Positions 9,796-18,472 are shown, counted from the stretch's first letter. The stretch: DNA of 52,182 nucleotides from Thiobacillus sp. UBA3361 (GCA_002360535.1 DEQR01000021.1:1-52182), one strand, 5' to 3'. A program made the numbers and translations. The notes: a model not told the origin generated them from the sequence alone.

Positions 9796-10601
9796 CGCAC
9801 ATCTTCTGGTGCGGTGCTGACATTCTGCTGTGCCGGGTTTCTCTCTGCCTCGGGCTTGCGCCGGGCATAGACGAGGCGATAGGAAACCGGCGGCCCTTCC
9901 GAAATCTGCGCCACGGAGGAGATGACGAGTTGTCCATTCCCGCCATCGATCTGGTAGTTCTGGGTCATTTTCTTCCCCAGCATCGTCGTCTCGACCACCA
10001 GCGCCTCGCCTTCCCAGCCCGCGACGGACACGCGCTGCTGCAGCCCGCCGCTGGCGGAGACGCTGGCACCGCGAAAATCGGTGAAGAGGCGCTGGTGCTG
10101 ATCGTTTTCGTCCGCGATCAGCAGCGTGGGGTCCTGATGGGTGATGTGGAGTTCTTGCGCAGGAGCCAGCAGCGCGGACAGTTCTCCGGAGGACAAGCCG
10201 CCGCTTCCACCCATGCCGCCCCCGCGGCCCCGGCCGCCGTCGCCCATGCCGCCGCCTCGCCCCATGCCGCCACCCCGGCCCTTCCCGGCCGGGCCGCCCA
10301 TGGCCTGTCTCGACGCCTGCATGGCCTCCTTGGCCTTTTCCCGCGGGTCGTCGCTGGCCTTGGCGTTGAGGACCCAGTCGCCGGAGAAATCCGGCCTGGG
10401 CGGCGATGCAGGCGCACGCCGATCTCCAAGACACTGATACAGCGCCCAGTGCGCCGCACCAGCCGACTCGCTTGGCGATTCCGCGTCACAGATCGCCTGA
10501 GTCGCGGATGCGTCCCCATCCCCCTGTGCCGCCCCCGTGGCGCCGGCCGCCAATGCCAAACCGAGCCACAGCACGGTGGCGAAATGCTTCTTCAGGTTCA
10601 T
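9792..10601 (-). CDS. Exported Gly/Met/Arg-repeat protein, unknown function
   Basis: 269 residues. A signal peptide (MNLKKHFATVLWLGLALAAG) is followed by a short Cys-containing region (C38, C57), a segment DFSGDWVLNAKASDD recalling lipocalin-like stress proteins, a low-complexity GRGGGMG repeat at about 102-135, then a beta-rich domain (LLIADENDQHQRLFTDFRG). The start at ATG 10601 has RBS GGGAG and overlaps the upstream stop by ATGA. Translational coupling to the deacylase gene suggests a joint envelope role. I do not recognise a named family. Confidence 0.75.
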   Translation of the reverse strand: MNLKKHFATVLWLGLALAAGATGAAQGDGDASATQAICDAESPSESAGAAHWALYQCLGDRRAPASPPRPDFSGDWVLNAKASDDPREKAKEAMQASRQAMGGPAGKGRGGGMGRGGGMGDGGRGRGGGMGGSGGLSSGELSALLAPAQELHITHQDPTLLIADENDQHQRLFTDFRGASVSASGGLQQRVSVAGWEGEALVVETTMLGKKMTQNYQIDGGNGQLVISSVAQISEGPPVSYRLVYARRKPEAERNPAQQNVSTAPEDVR

Positions 10602-11017
10602 TTCATATCTCCCGCCGTTATGGCGGGCTTTCCGCGCGGCAGAGCACGCCAGGAAATGGCTGCGATCGCCCCCCACACCAGCGTTCGGAAGCTCATCGCG
10701 ATGACCGTGCGCATTTCATAGGTCCCGCCGGCATGGACGTGCGCGCCAAATGCCGCAAAGGCAAACGCAGTCGCTGCGGCGATGACGACGGCCAGCCACA
10801 CTGCCCAGCGATGCCGCAGCCACAGTCCAGCACCAGCGATGACGTAGGCGAAGCCGGCCAGGAAGTTGAACCAGAGCACAAACGGCACGTAGTTCCCGGC
10901 AGAGGCTTGAGCCGCTTCGCCACCGAACAGGATCGCGCCGCCTTCCTTGATCGTCAGCAAGCCGAAGCCGACAGCGACCAGGGACATTGCCCAGATACGG
11001 AATCCGTTTCTTTGCAT
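10598..11017 (-). CDS. Small integral membrane protein, four predicted helices
   Basis: 139 residues with four hydrophobic segments (about 10-30, 45-67, 72-95 and 108-128) and a short charged C-terminal tail. The topology recalls DoxX-like or YphA-like small membrane proteins, but no diagnostic motif is visible. ATG 11017 has a GAGGAT-type RBS; longer starts upstream add unlikely sequence. The stop overlaps the next start by ATGA. Confidence 0.75.
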   Translation of the reverse strand: MQRNGFRIWAMSLVAVGFGLLTIKEGGAILFGGEAAQASAGNYVPFVLWFNFLAGFAYVIAGAGLWLRHRWAVWLAVVIAAATAFAFAAFGAHVHAGGTYEMRTVIAMSFRTLVWGAIAAISWRALPRGKPAITAGDMK

Positions 11018-11064
11018 GGATATCCTCACGTTTTTCCCATCCCCCGGAAATTTCCCGCCTGCCT

Positions 11065-11655
11065 TCATTTCGAAGGAACAGCCAATGCGGCCCGGTACAG
11101 GGCGAAAGCCTCGGCAGCCTTCCGCAGGAACGATTCCCCCCACCTCGGGGCGGCAGGGGTTTCGAGCACCAGTTTCTGGATGATGCCGACAAGGGAAATT
11201 GCCGCGGCATCCGGTTTGATGTCAGCTCTGACCAGGCCCTGCTGTTTGGCGCGCGCGATGATTTGCGCCAGGCGGGTGGCGTAGTAAGCGATGAGCATCC
11301 GCACGTGCCGCTGAAGGCCGGGATCGTCGTCGTGAGCCAACCACGACAGCAGGCGCCTGGGGACGTCGGGGTGCCTGGCGATGAACGTGATCTGCCGTTG
11401 GAACACGCTCTCCAGTTCCCGCAGCGGATCATCCTTCCACCCGCGCTTGACTGAGCGCAAGAGCCGGCCTCTCACCCTGGCAATGAACCTTTTCCGGCCA
11501 CCGTGGCTGTCCGTCTGCGGCGGCGACCATCCATCCTTGGCCTCGGCGACAGCCCCGTGCAGGCTTTCCATGTCCGCGAACAGGTAGTAGCGCGTGGTTT
11601 CCCACCATCGCTCGAGGTGCTCCTGATCGAACCGATTCATGCTGTCGCTCGTCAT
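11065..11655 (-). CDS. TetR-like C-terminal domain protein without a recognisable HTH
   Basis: 196 residues from ATG 11655 (GGAG 8 nt upstream, 25 nt after the ATPase stop). Residues from about 60 on match the ligand-binding half of the operon's own TetR: both have a block like FIARHPDVPRRLL / FVTEHPGVPRMLF, then RLAQIIARAKQQGLV / RLQALLEQGKAAGEL, and a final LVGIIQKLVLE / LIGMVQGLVMQ. The first 50 residues (MTSDSMNRFDQEHLERWW...) do not show the TetR helix-turn-helix; only a stub resembling its end (YYLFADMESLHGAV) is left. It may be a ligand-binding partner or a degenerate repressor. Confidence 0.7.
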   Translation of the reverse strand: MTSDSMNRFDQEHLERWWETTRYYLFADMESLHGAVAEAKDGWSPPQTDSHGGRKRFIARVRGRLLRSVKRGWKDDPLRELESVFQRQITFIARHPDVPRRLLSWLAHDDDPGLQRHVRMLIAYYATRLAQIIARAKQQGLVRADIKPDAAAISLVGIIQKLVLETPAAPRWGESFLRKAAEAFALYRAALAVPSK

Positions 11656-11680
11656 GGTGACCGCTCCTTTACTTTCATGG

Positions 11681-12391
11681 TCAATCAAATCCTCGTCCTT
11701 CACCGGCTTCCTCATGGGTCACGCCATCGCGGATGTGATAGATGCGCTTGAAGGTGGGGATGATCTTCTCGTCGTGGGTGACGACGATGATGGCGGTTTC
11801 ATACTTCTTCGCCATGTCGTTGAGGATGCGGATGACCGCCATGGCACGCTGTGAATCCAGGGGTGCCGTGGGCTCGTCGGCCAGGATGACCGGCGGATGG
11901 TTGACCAGGCCACGGGCGATGGCCACGCGCTGCTGCTCGCCGCCGGAGAGTTGGGAGGGCATGGCCTGGGCGCGATGCTGCACGTCGAGCGCCATGAGCA
12001 GGTCCAGTGCGCGCTTGCGCGCCTCGGTGTTGGGGACGCCGGCCAGCATGGGCGGCAGCGCCACGTTGTCGGTGACGTCGAGGAAGGGAATGAGGTAGGG
12101 CGCCTGAAATACAAAACCGATTCTGTCCCGGCGCAGGGCGCGCAAGTCAGGCACCTTCCAGCCCTCGTCGTAAATCACTTCGTCGCCCAGTGTCATGCGC
12201 CCGGCGGTGGGGTCGATCACAGCGCCCAGGGATTTCAGCAGGGTGCTCTTGCCAGAGCCGGATGGCCCGACCAGGCCGACCACCTCGCCTGGTTCCACAT
12301 GCATGTCCACGCCCTTGAGTGCATCGACTGCCGTGTCCCCGCTACCGTAGCGCTTTCTTAGCCCCTCAATGCGTATGCCCTTGCCCGCCAT
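11681..12391 (-). CDS. ABC transporter ATPase (MacB/LolD/DevA type)
   Basis: 236 residues, a stand-alone nucleotide-binding domain with Walker A GPSGSGKST (42-50), Q-loop FVFQAPYLIPF, signature LSGGEQQR (148-155), Walker B VILADEPTAPLD and H-loop VVTHDE. ATG 12391 lies 1 nt after the permease stop with GGAGG upstream, so they are coupled. It powers the FtsX-like permease encoded next to it; with the HlyD adaptor and the outer-membrane lipoprotein this makes a MacAB/DevBCA-like tripartite exporter. Confidence 0.93.
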   Translation of the reverse strand: MAGKGIRIEGLRKRYGSGDTAVDALKGVDMHVEPGEVVGLVGPSGSGKSTLLKSLGAVIDPTAGRMTLGDEVIYDEGWKVPDLRALRRDRIGFVFQAPYLIPFLDVTDNVALPPMLAGVPNTEARKRALDLLMALDVQHRAQAMPSQLSGGEQQRVAIARGLVNHPPVILADEPTAPLDSQRAMAVIRILNDMAKKYETAIIVVTHDEKIIPTFKRIYHIRDGVTHEEAGEGRGFD

Positions 12392-12392
12392 G

Positions 12393-13607
12393 TCAGCCTC
12401 CGATCGCTTCCGCCGGATCAACCCGAAGTGCCATGCGGATAGCGACAACGCTGGCCAGGGCGCAGATCACCAGCACGGCGAAGAAGCCGATGATGGAGTC
12501 CTGCGGCACCAGCAGCACATATTTGGGGAACAGCGGCGCAGTGAAAGTGGCGGTGATCTTGCCCACCGCGAAACCGATCGCCCCGAGTGCGAGCGCCTGC
12601 TGCATGATCATGGCGGCGATGGTGCGGTTGCGCGTGCCGATGAGTTTGAGAACAGCGATCTCGCGAATCTTGTCCATGGTCAGGGTGTAGATGATGAAGG
12701 CGACGATGGCCGCGCTGACGACGGCCAGGATGACCAGGAACATGCCAATCTGCTTGGCCGAGGTAGCGATCAGCTTGCCGACCAGGATGCTCTCCATTTG
12801 CGCGCGGGTGTACACCGTCAGCCGCTTCCAGCGGTGGATGCTGCGGGCCGTCTCATCGGGGTCGGCGCCCGGTTCGAGGCGCACCAGGATGGCGTTGACG
12901 AAGTTGTTGCTGGACTGGGATGCGATCACGGCGTCCAGCACACCCGGCGCGCCGGGCCGGTTGAACGCCGGATTTTCGCCGGTGCGGCGGCGGCTCTGCC
13001 AGATGGCGTCGTTGTCCTTGAGGAACTGGGCCTCCTGGGCGTCCTTGAGGGGGACGAACACCATGGGATCGCCGCTGGAGGAGACCATCCGGCGGGTGAG
13101 CCCGACCACGGTGTACTGGTTGCGGCGGATTTTTATCGTATCGCCGAGCCTGAAACCGGTGGCCACGTCGGCGACCGCCTCGTAGTGCCCCCGGGTGATC
13201 TGGCGCCCCGCCACCAGGTAGGGCGGCGTGCCGGGCGTGCCCGCCGGCGCGCCGGCCGCGACACCCACCACCATGGCGCGCACATCGCGCGCATCGCGTT
13301 CACCCTGCCTCACCTGCATGGTCAGATAGGTGACGTTGGCGGCCCGGTCCACGCCGGGCATGGCCAGGATGGCGCGATACAGGTCGTCGTTGAGGCTGGA
13401 GGATTCGGCGTAGGGGCCCAGGGTGTCCTGCTGCACCACCCAGAGATCGGCGCCGCTGTTGTCCAGAAGCGCCTTGCCGTCGTCCACCATGCCCCGGTAG
13501 ACACCGGCCATCACCAGCGTCACGCCGATGAGCAGGCCCAGCCCCACGCCGGTGAAGACGAACTTGCCCCAGGCGTGGAGGATGTCGCGGCCGGCCAGGC
13601 TGATCAC
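12393..13607 (-). CDS. FtsX-like ABC permease (MacB/DevC type)
   Basis: 404 residues. An N-terminal membrane helix (about 14-36) is followed by a large MacB-type periplasmic domain (about 40-265) and three C-terminal helices (about 280-385; e.g. IGMFLVILAVVSAAIVAFII), the MacB/LolE mechanotransmission topology without a fused ATPase. The start overlaps the HlyD stop by ATGA. Such permeases do not move substrate across the inner membrane but push periplasmic or membrane-anchored cargo through the adaptor. Cargo unknown; the LpxR gene nearby hints at a lipid or envelope compound. Confidence 0.9.
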   Translation of the reverse strand: MISLAGRDILHAWGKFVFTGVGLGLLIGVTLVMAGVYRGMVDDGKALLDNSGADLWVVQQDTLGPYAESSSLNDDLYRAILAMPGVDRAANVTYLTMQVRQGERDARDVRAMVVGVAAGAPAGTPGTPPYLVAGRQITRGHYEAVADVATGFRLGDTIKIRRNQYTVVGLTRRMVSSSGDPMVFVPLKDAQEAQFLKDNDAIWQSRRRTGENPAFNRPGAPGVLDAVIASQSSNNFVNAILVRLEPGADPDETARSIHRWKRLTVYTRAQMESILVGKLIATSAKQIGMFLVILAVVSAAIVAFIIYTLTMDKIREIAVLKLIGTRNRTIAAMIMQQALALGAIGFAVGKITATFTAPLFPKYVLLVPQDSIIGFFAVLVICALASVVAIRMALRVDPAEAIGG

Positions 13608-14755
13608 TTGCGGGCTCCGGGGATGCTTTCCACCACACGGATGCGGCTCTTCGGGCCGAGGGCCTTTTCGCTGTAGACCACGATGCGTTCGCCGGCCTTA
13701 AGGCCTTCGGCCACCTGCACCCGGCCGTCCAGGTCAGAACGCCCCAGCCTGACGGGAGCGAACTCCAGCCCACCATCCTTGATCCGCCATACGCCCGGCC
13801 GATCGCCTTGGCGTTGCACGGCAGCATTGGGGATCGCGGGCATCGCGGCCAATGCGGGCAGATCGACGGTCACCTCGGCCAGCTCGCCGATGGGTGGCAG
13901 GGGCGCGGGCACTTTGTCGAAAACCACCTTGGCCAGGATTTCCTCCGTGATGGCATCCGCCATGGGCTCCAGGCGCAGCACCCGGCCGTTCAGGGCCGCG
14001 CCGTTGCTGGAACGCAGCGTGACGCGCGCGGACAGGTCGGCCGCCAGCCCCGCCGCGCTGATCTGGTCGAAGCGCACGTTGATCCACAGGCTGTGGGGGT
14101 CGATCAACTCCACCACGGCCTGGCCCGCCACCAAAGTCGTGCCCGGGTCGGCATCGCGCACCGTGACGATGCCGGCCATGGGCGCCACCAGATTCAGGTT
14201 GCCGCGCTGGGCGCGCAGGGCCTGAAGGTCGGAGCGGGCCCGGGTCAGGTCTTCGCGCGCCGCCGCCAGTACCGACTCGGCGATCTGCAACTCCTGCCGC
14301 TTGCCCAGCAGGATTTCCTCGCTAGTGGAGCGGACGGTGAACAACTGCTCGTAGCGCGATGCCTGGGTTTTAGCGAAGCTGAGCCTGGCCGTCGCCTCGC
14401 CGATGGTCGCCTCGATCCGTTTGATGGCGGCTTCCTGGGAGCGCATCCGGTCATCGAGATCAATCGGATCCATCTCGCCCAGCACCTGTCCTGCCTCGAC
14501 CCGGTCGCCGACATGAACATCCAGCCGTTTGAGGCGCCCGGCAAGGGTGGGCCCGATCTTGTAAGTGTAGCGCGCCTCGACCGTACCGATGCCGAACAGG
14601 GCGGGGGTGATCGCGCGCGACTCCACCTCGACCTCGGTCACCGCCACGGGGGCCAGGGGCCCGGAGCGCAGCGCGACATAGATCAGAAGCGCCAGGAGCG
14701 GAACGATCACCGCGACGAGCGCCAGGGTTCGGCGTTGCATAGGCTGTATCTTCAT
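13604..14755 (-). CDS. HlyD/RND-type periplasmic adaptor (membrane fusion protein)
   Basis: 383 residues. A single N-terminal membrane anchor (about 11-28), a biotinyl/lipoyl-like half (RLKRLDVHVGDRVEAGQVLGEMD), a coiled-coil hairpin (about 100-170), the second lipoyl half (APMAGIVTVRDADPGTTLVAG) and beta-barrel/MP domains follow. It should bridge the ABC permease and the outer-membrane channel. ATG 14755 overlaps the TetR stop by ATGA, so the repressor and pump are translated together. Confidence 0.92.
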   Translation of the reverse strand: MKIQPMQRRTLALVAVIVPLLALLIYVALRSGPLAPVAVTEVEVESRAITPALFGIGTVEARYTYKIGPTLAGRLKRLDVHVGDRVEAGQVLGEMDPIDLDDRMRSQEAAIKRIEATIGEATARLSFAKTQASRYEQLFTVRSTSEEILLGKRQELQIAESVLAAAREDLTRARSDLQALRAQRGNLNLVAPMAGIVTVRDADPGTTLVAGQAVVELIDPHSLWINVRFDQISAAGLAADLSARVTLRSSNGAALNGRVLRLEPMADAITEEILAKVVFDKVPAPLPPIGELAEVTVDLPALAAMPAIPNAAVQRQGDRPGVWRIKDGGLEFAPVRLGRSDLDGRVQVAEGLKAGERIVVYSEKALGPKSRIRVVESIPGARK

Positions 14756-15372
14756 TTCCCGCTCCCAATGCCATGTTCAATCCCACGCCGATAGATCGCG
14801 AAAAGCGCTGGCGCATCACGGCGTATGCGCTGGACGTCATCGGCCAGCAGCGATTGCATGACCAGGCCCTGGACCATGCCGATCAGGAGAGTGGCGGCGG
14901 CTTCGGTATCCAGTGTGGCCGACAGTTCCCCCGCCGCCTTGCCTTGCTCGAGCAGCGCTTGCAGACGCTCGCCATAGCGTCGGATGAGGGTCTGGGCCAT
15001 GCGTTTGGGCGCCGTTTGCTGGGCGCGTTGGAGCTCGCCGAACAGCATGCGCGGGACGCCCGGGTGCTCCGTGACGAACTCGACGTTCGCCATGAACATG
15101 GCCTCGATGGCCGCGATCGGCGACGAGGCGGACCGCGAAGCCATTTCCATGCGAGCGAGAAGGCGTTCGGCCACCCACTCCATGACCGCCTGCAAGATGG
15201 CCTCCTTGGTTGGAAAGTGCTTGAACAGCGCCCCCTGGGTGACACCCATGTGTTTGGCGATGGCTGCGGTCGTGATCTCGCTCGGATTCTGCTGTGCCGC
15301 AAGTTCCACCACGGCTTCAACCGTGACGGCGCGACGTTCTTCGGCGGGTAGGTGCTTTGGGTGGGTGACCAT
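14752..15372 (-). CDS. TetR/AcrR family repressor of the efflux/LpxR operon
   Basis: 206 residues. The N-terminal HTH is clear (ITTAAIAKHMGVTQGALFKHF), followed by the usual nine-helix ligand domain. I chose ATG 15372 although no good RBS is visible: the longer start at 15426 lies inside the -35 element of the promoter that fits this gene. It is the first gene of a minus-strand operon that continues to 6600 with mostly overlapping junctions. A palindrome next to the -10 box suggests autorepression relieved by the pump substrate. Confidence 0.92.
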   Translation of the reverse strand: MVTHPKHLPAEERRAVTVEAVVELAAQQNPSEITTAAIAKHMGVTQGALFKHFPTKEAILQAVMEWVAERLLARMEMASRSASSPIAAIEAMFMANVEFVTEHPGVPRMLFGELQRAQQTAPKRMAQTLIRRYGERLQALLEQGKAAGELSATLDTEAAATLLIGMVQGLVMQSLLADDVQRIRRDAPALFAIYRRGIEHGIGSGK

Positions 15373-15386
15373 GATAGGCGCATAAA

Positions 15387-15431
15387 GAAAGTAACTGATT
15401 ACTATCCTATGTATTGCCAAGCTCATGTCAA
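15387..15431 (-). promoter_or_regulatory. Sigma-70 promoter with overlapping TetR-type operator
   Basis: On the minus strand TTGACA (15431-15426) and TAGGAT (15409-15404) are 16 nt apart. A near-perfect palindrome at 15387-15406, arms GATAGTAA and TTACTTTC around TCAG, overlaps the -10 end and start site. Its 20-bp size and position match a TetR-family operator, so the operon is probably autoregulated. Confidence 0.65.
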
Positions 15432-16007
15432 GGCTTTGCTGGGCTTACGCACCGCCAACTATTCGATGTGATGCCGTTTCCGCTTGGATGAGAGCAAAAG
15501 CTGCCGTGAATTCGTCCCCTACCGCTGAAAGCTCTCTGCTTTTATTGACCGGATTGAGGCGCGAGTACTCATTGGCCGGACTGTGAAGCTGCTGTTGATC
15601 TCTACATAAGGCCGACAGCACGCCTACGGTGTCGGGCGGGTATCAGATGTAGTCCGGCCGTTTGAATGACCGACTGAGGTAGCCCGCGAGCTTGGGCGGG
15701 AGCGAATCAAGCCACGTATGGGCGCTGCCCTCTCCTGCATATCGCAAGGCGCAATCATGCTGCGGCTAGAGGCGTTCGCTAACAAGGAGGGCAGGTCACA
15801 GGTAGCAGACTCGCGGAAGAGAGGAAACAAGTGGAACTGGGGCGCACCGTCCCTGTGGCGCACCGTCAACTGCTTACGGTGCACTATGAAAATCGACAGC
15901 ATGAACCGCTTGTCGATCACGGCAGGGCCCGGGGCCCCGAGTCTATCCAGCGGATGCTCGAGGGTCTTTGGAAAAACGACCGTCTGATTCTCTGATTTCT
16001 CGCTGTC
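15432..16007. other. Intergenic region between efflux operon and relaxase gene; nested inverted repeats
   Basis: About 575 nt with no convincing gene; short frames on either strand (for example 15718-15987 plus, 15624-15920 minus) show no RBS or family likeness. At 15574-15659 there is a structured stretch: GGCCGGACT (15574-15582) with AGTCCGGCC (15651-15659), CTACAT (15602-15607) with ATGTAG (15647-15652), and CCGACA (15612-15617) with TGTCGG (15630-15635). Inverted repeats just upstream of a relaxase gene could be an oriT. The left end of the mobile island probably also falls in this stretch, but I could not find a tRNA or att copy in it. Confidence 0.35.
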
Positions 16008-18242
16008 ATGGGATGGCGGCGATCGCTACGGTATCTCCCCACCCCATCGAGCAGCGAGCTTGTGCATGAAGCCGCCTCAGGAATCCGTATTGACGAGGCC
16101 ACCCCCATTCCAGACAGCCAATACCATCCGTGTGCTTCAACACCGTTTGGGCTGGGGCTTCTCACCGAAATCCACTGGTCCAGGCCTGTTTGGCCGCAAT
16201 GGGCAATGATGGAGGCAGTCGCCGCCTTGCTCGGTGCCGCCAGTCTGGCCGCAGGGGTGGCCGTTACCTTCACCACGAGAGGTATGCGAATCCGGCAGAA
16301 GCAGGAGACAGACATCCCACCGGGCTGGATGCCTGTCCTGCCCGAAGAGGAATTGAAACGGCATCTGGACACGGGTGCTCTCCTGGCTTCCATTTGCGTG
16401 GAGACCGGTCTTGCAGCGTCCAACTTTGAGCGGGACTATGGCCAGACCATAAGCCGGTTCATGACTTTTGCCCAGTTGCTGCCGGCCTCGGAATCCCACC
16501 ACCATGCCCAGCCCGGAGGCCTGCTGCTGCATGCTCTGGAGACGGCGAACATCGCCCTGCGTCTGCGGCATGCCCAGGTTCTGCCCCCCGGCGTGGCGCC
16601 CGAGGACATCCAGCGCCGCGAACACCGCTGGTCCTTCGGGGTGTTCCTGGCGGCACTCCTCCATGACGTGGGCAAGCCCCTCACGGATCTGCATGTGGTC
16701 ATCGCCAAGCCGCGTGGGGAGGTGCCCTGGTCGCCCCTGGCCGGTAATATGGCCGAGAGCGGGGCGATCCGTTACCGCGTGATGTTCGAAGCCTCGTGCG
16801 CCTCTCCGGCCAGCCTGTCGGGTGGGCGGGACTACGCCGCCCATCAGCGTATGGGCGTGTTCCTAATGCAGCGGCTGGTGCCACAGTCCACCCTGGCGTG
16901 GCTCTCGGAGGATGCGGAATTGCTGACCCAGCTCACCGCGTTTCTCTCGGGCGAGGACAAGGCCAGTGCCCTGGCCCGGATCGTGATCGAGGCGGACCGG
17001 GAATCGGTGCGCCGTAACCTGCTGGAGGGACCGCGCACCCGCTTCGCCAACGCCAGGGCGGTGCCTCTTGTCGAACGCCTGATGGAGGCCCTGCGCCGGA
17101 TGCTGGCCGAGGGGGGGCGCCTGCCCCTGAACCGGCCGGGCGCAGCGGGGTTCGTCGCGAATGGATGCCTCTGGTTCGTCTCCAAGCGTCTGGCAGACGA
17201 GGTACGAGACTATCTCGCCGCCCACGAGTCCGCCGCCGGCATCCCGGGGACGGAGAAGAACGACCGGCTGTTCGACGTCTGGCAGGAATACGGTGCCCTG
17301 GCCCCCAATCCGGATACCGGTGGGGGGATCTGGCGAGCCCGGGTGCGCATGGAAGGATTCGACCAGGTGCTGACCCTGCTGTGCTTCCCTCTCGCGAAGC
17401 TCTATCCTGATCCGGAGCATTACCCGACGGACTTCGTGGGCCAGGTCATTCCCCTGACCGGTGATGCGGAAGCGGCCGGAGAGCCACCCCAGCAGGGGGT
17501 CGGGAACGTCTCCGTCGAAGTCCCTGCCGACGGTGGGGGGGCGAAGGACCGGACAGGCCCCGTGCGGGAAGGGGGCGACACAATATCTACCAGCGTCCTG
17601 CCTTCCCGTCTACCGTCCATGTCGACCCCCGACCCGGAGGCGGCGCCGCTACCCATGCAGGAGGAGGAATTCCTGGAATCCGAGGAGGACGCCACCCACT
17701 TCCTGCCCAGGCCACCAGCGGCTCGCCGCATCGCGCCCATGCGCCTGCCGGACAAGCCGGACCAACCCGCCAAGGGCAAGGATGCGAAATCTGCTAGGAA
17801 TGCGCCCCAGGCCCCCTCCGAGGCAGCTCTGCGCTTCATGGCTTGGTTGCAACAGGGTCTGGCGGGCGGCACCGTCGCCTACAACGAGACCGGCGCCATG
17901 GTGCACTTCGCGGCCGAGGGCATGCTGCTGGTCTCGCCGCGCATCTTCCGCCACTTCGCAGAGCGCTTCGGGGAGAAGGGTGACGGCACGCCCTCCGCCC
18001 TGGCGGCGGACAAGGTAGGCACCGGCATCCAGCGGGAGGTGATCAAGGCCGGCTGGCATGAACTGGGCCCCCGGAAGACCAACGTGCACAAGTACCAAGT
18101 GGTGCGCCGCAGCGGCCAGGCCGGCAGCTCGCTGTCGGTGATGATCATTCGCGCCCCCCAGCGCTTCATCGAACCCGTCCCCCCGGTTAACCCCCACCTC
18201 GTCAAGGCGAACCACGAATCAAGCCCGGATACCCTGTCATGA
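16008..18242 (+). CDS. MobH-type conjugative relaxase (TraI_2 / HD-fold family)
   Basis: Up to 744 residues. The relaxase core has the three-His signature HHHAQPGGLLLH (164-175) followed by ALETANIALRL, and an HD motif LLHDVGK (H219-D220), the pattern of MobH relaxases of SXT/R391 and PFGI-1-type ICEs. A Pro/acidic linker (about 490-590) leads to the TraI_2 C-terminal domain (about 610-720, ending near GPRKTNVHKYQV). It nicks oriT and leads the strand into the recipient. The start is uncertain: no ATG here has a good RBS, and the first 65 residues are unlike the family; ATG 16206, ahead of a hydrophobic segment, is the alternative. Confidence 0.85.
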   Translation: MGWRRSLRYLPTPSSSELVHEAASGIRIDEATPIPDSQYHPCASTPFGLGLLTEIHWSRPVWPQWAMMEAVAALLGAASLAAGVAVTFTTRGMRIRQKQETDIPPGWMPVLPEEELKRHLDTGALLASICVETGLAASNFERDYGQTISRFMTFAQLLPASESHHHAQPGGLLLHALETANIALRLRHAQVLPPGVAPEDIQRREHRWSFGVFLAALLHDVGKPLTDLHVVIAKPRGEVPWSPLAGNMAESGAIRYRVMFEASCASPASLSGGRDYAAHQRMGVFLMQRLVPQSTLAWLSEDAELLTQLTAFLSGEDKASALARIVIEADRESVRRNLLEGPRTRFANARAVPLVERLMEALRRMLAEGGRLPLNRPGAAGFVANGCLWFVSKRLADEVRDYLAAHESAAGIPGTEKNDRLFDVWQEYGALAPNPDTGGGIWRARVRMEGFDQVLTLLCFPLAKLYPDPEHYPTDFVGQVIPLTGDAEAAGEPPQQGVGNVSVEVPADGGGAKDRTGPVREGGDTISTSVLPSRLPSMSTPDPEAAPLPMQEEEFLESEEDATHFLPRPPAARRIAPMRLPDKPDQPAKGKDAKSARNAPQAPSEAALRFMAWLQQGLAGGTVAYNETGAMVHFAAEGMLLVSPRIFRHFAERFGEKGDGTPSALAADKVGTGIQREVIKAGWHELGPRKTNVHKYQVVRRSGQAGSSLSVMIIRAPQRFIEPVPPVNPHLVKANHESSPDTLS

Positions 18243-18466
18243 CACCCATCCCCGACCCGCTCCAATCCTTGCTGGACCGGATCCTCGCCAGCGCCGTGCC
18301 GCGCGCGGTGTTCCTGCTCGATGGCGAGATCGTCTCCTGCCCCTCCAGCGGCCAGCTGGAGGCGCGCTGGCTACAACGCCCCGAGGCGGTCTTCGTGGGC
18401 ACCTATGACTGTGAGGTCAGTGCGGCCATGCTCCTGGAGGATCTACAGGCCGCCGGGGTGGCGTAG
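18239..18466 (+). CDS. Small ICE-associated protein of unknown function
   Basis: 75 residues, overlapping the relaxase stop by ATGA and followed 6 nt later by traD. The sequence has no membrane segment or signal; it contains one EIVSCPSSGQLE block and an acidic C-terminus. Small proteins sit in this slot between MobH relaxase and TraD genes in related elements, but I know of no assigned role. Confidence 0.65.
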   Translation: MTPIPDPLQSLLDRILASAVPRAVFLLDGEIVSCPSSGQLEARWLQRPEAVFVGTYDCEVSAAMLLEDLQAAGVA

Positions 18467-18472
18467 CGGCCC

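Noticed and set aside
12369..13676. 435-codon plus-strand frame over the ABC permease
   Set aside because: Shadow of a membrane protein with overlapping start/stop to its neighbours.
15718..15987. 89-codon plus-strand ORF ahead of the relaxase gene
   Set aside because: No RBS or recognisable family; could be a remnant but I cannot support it.
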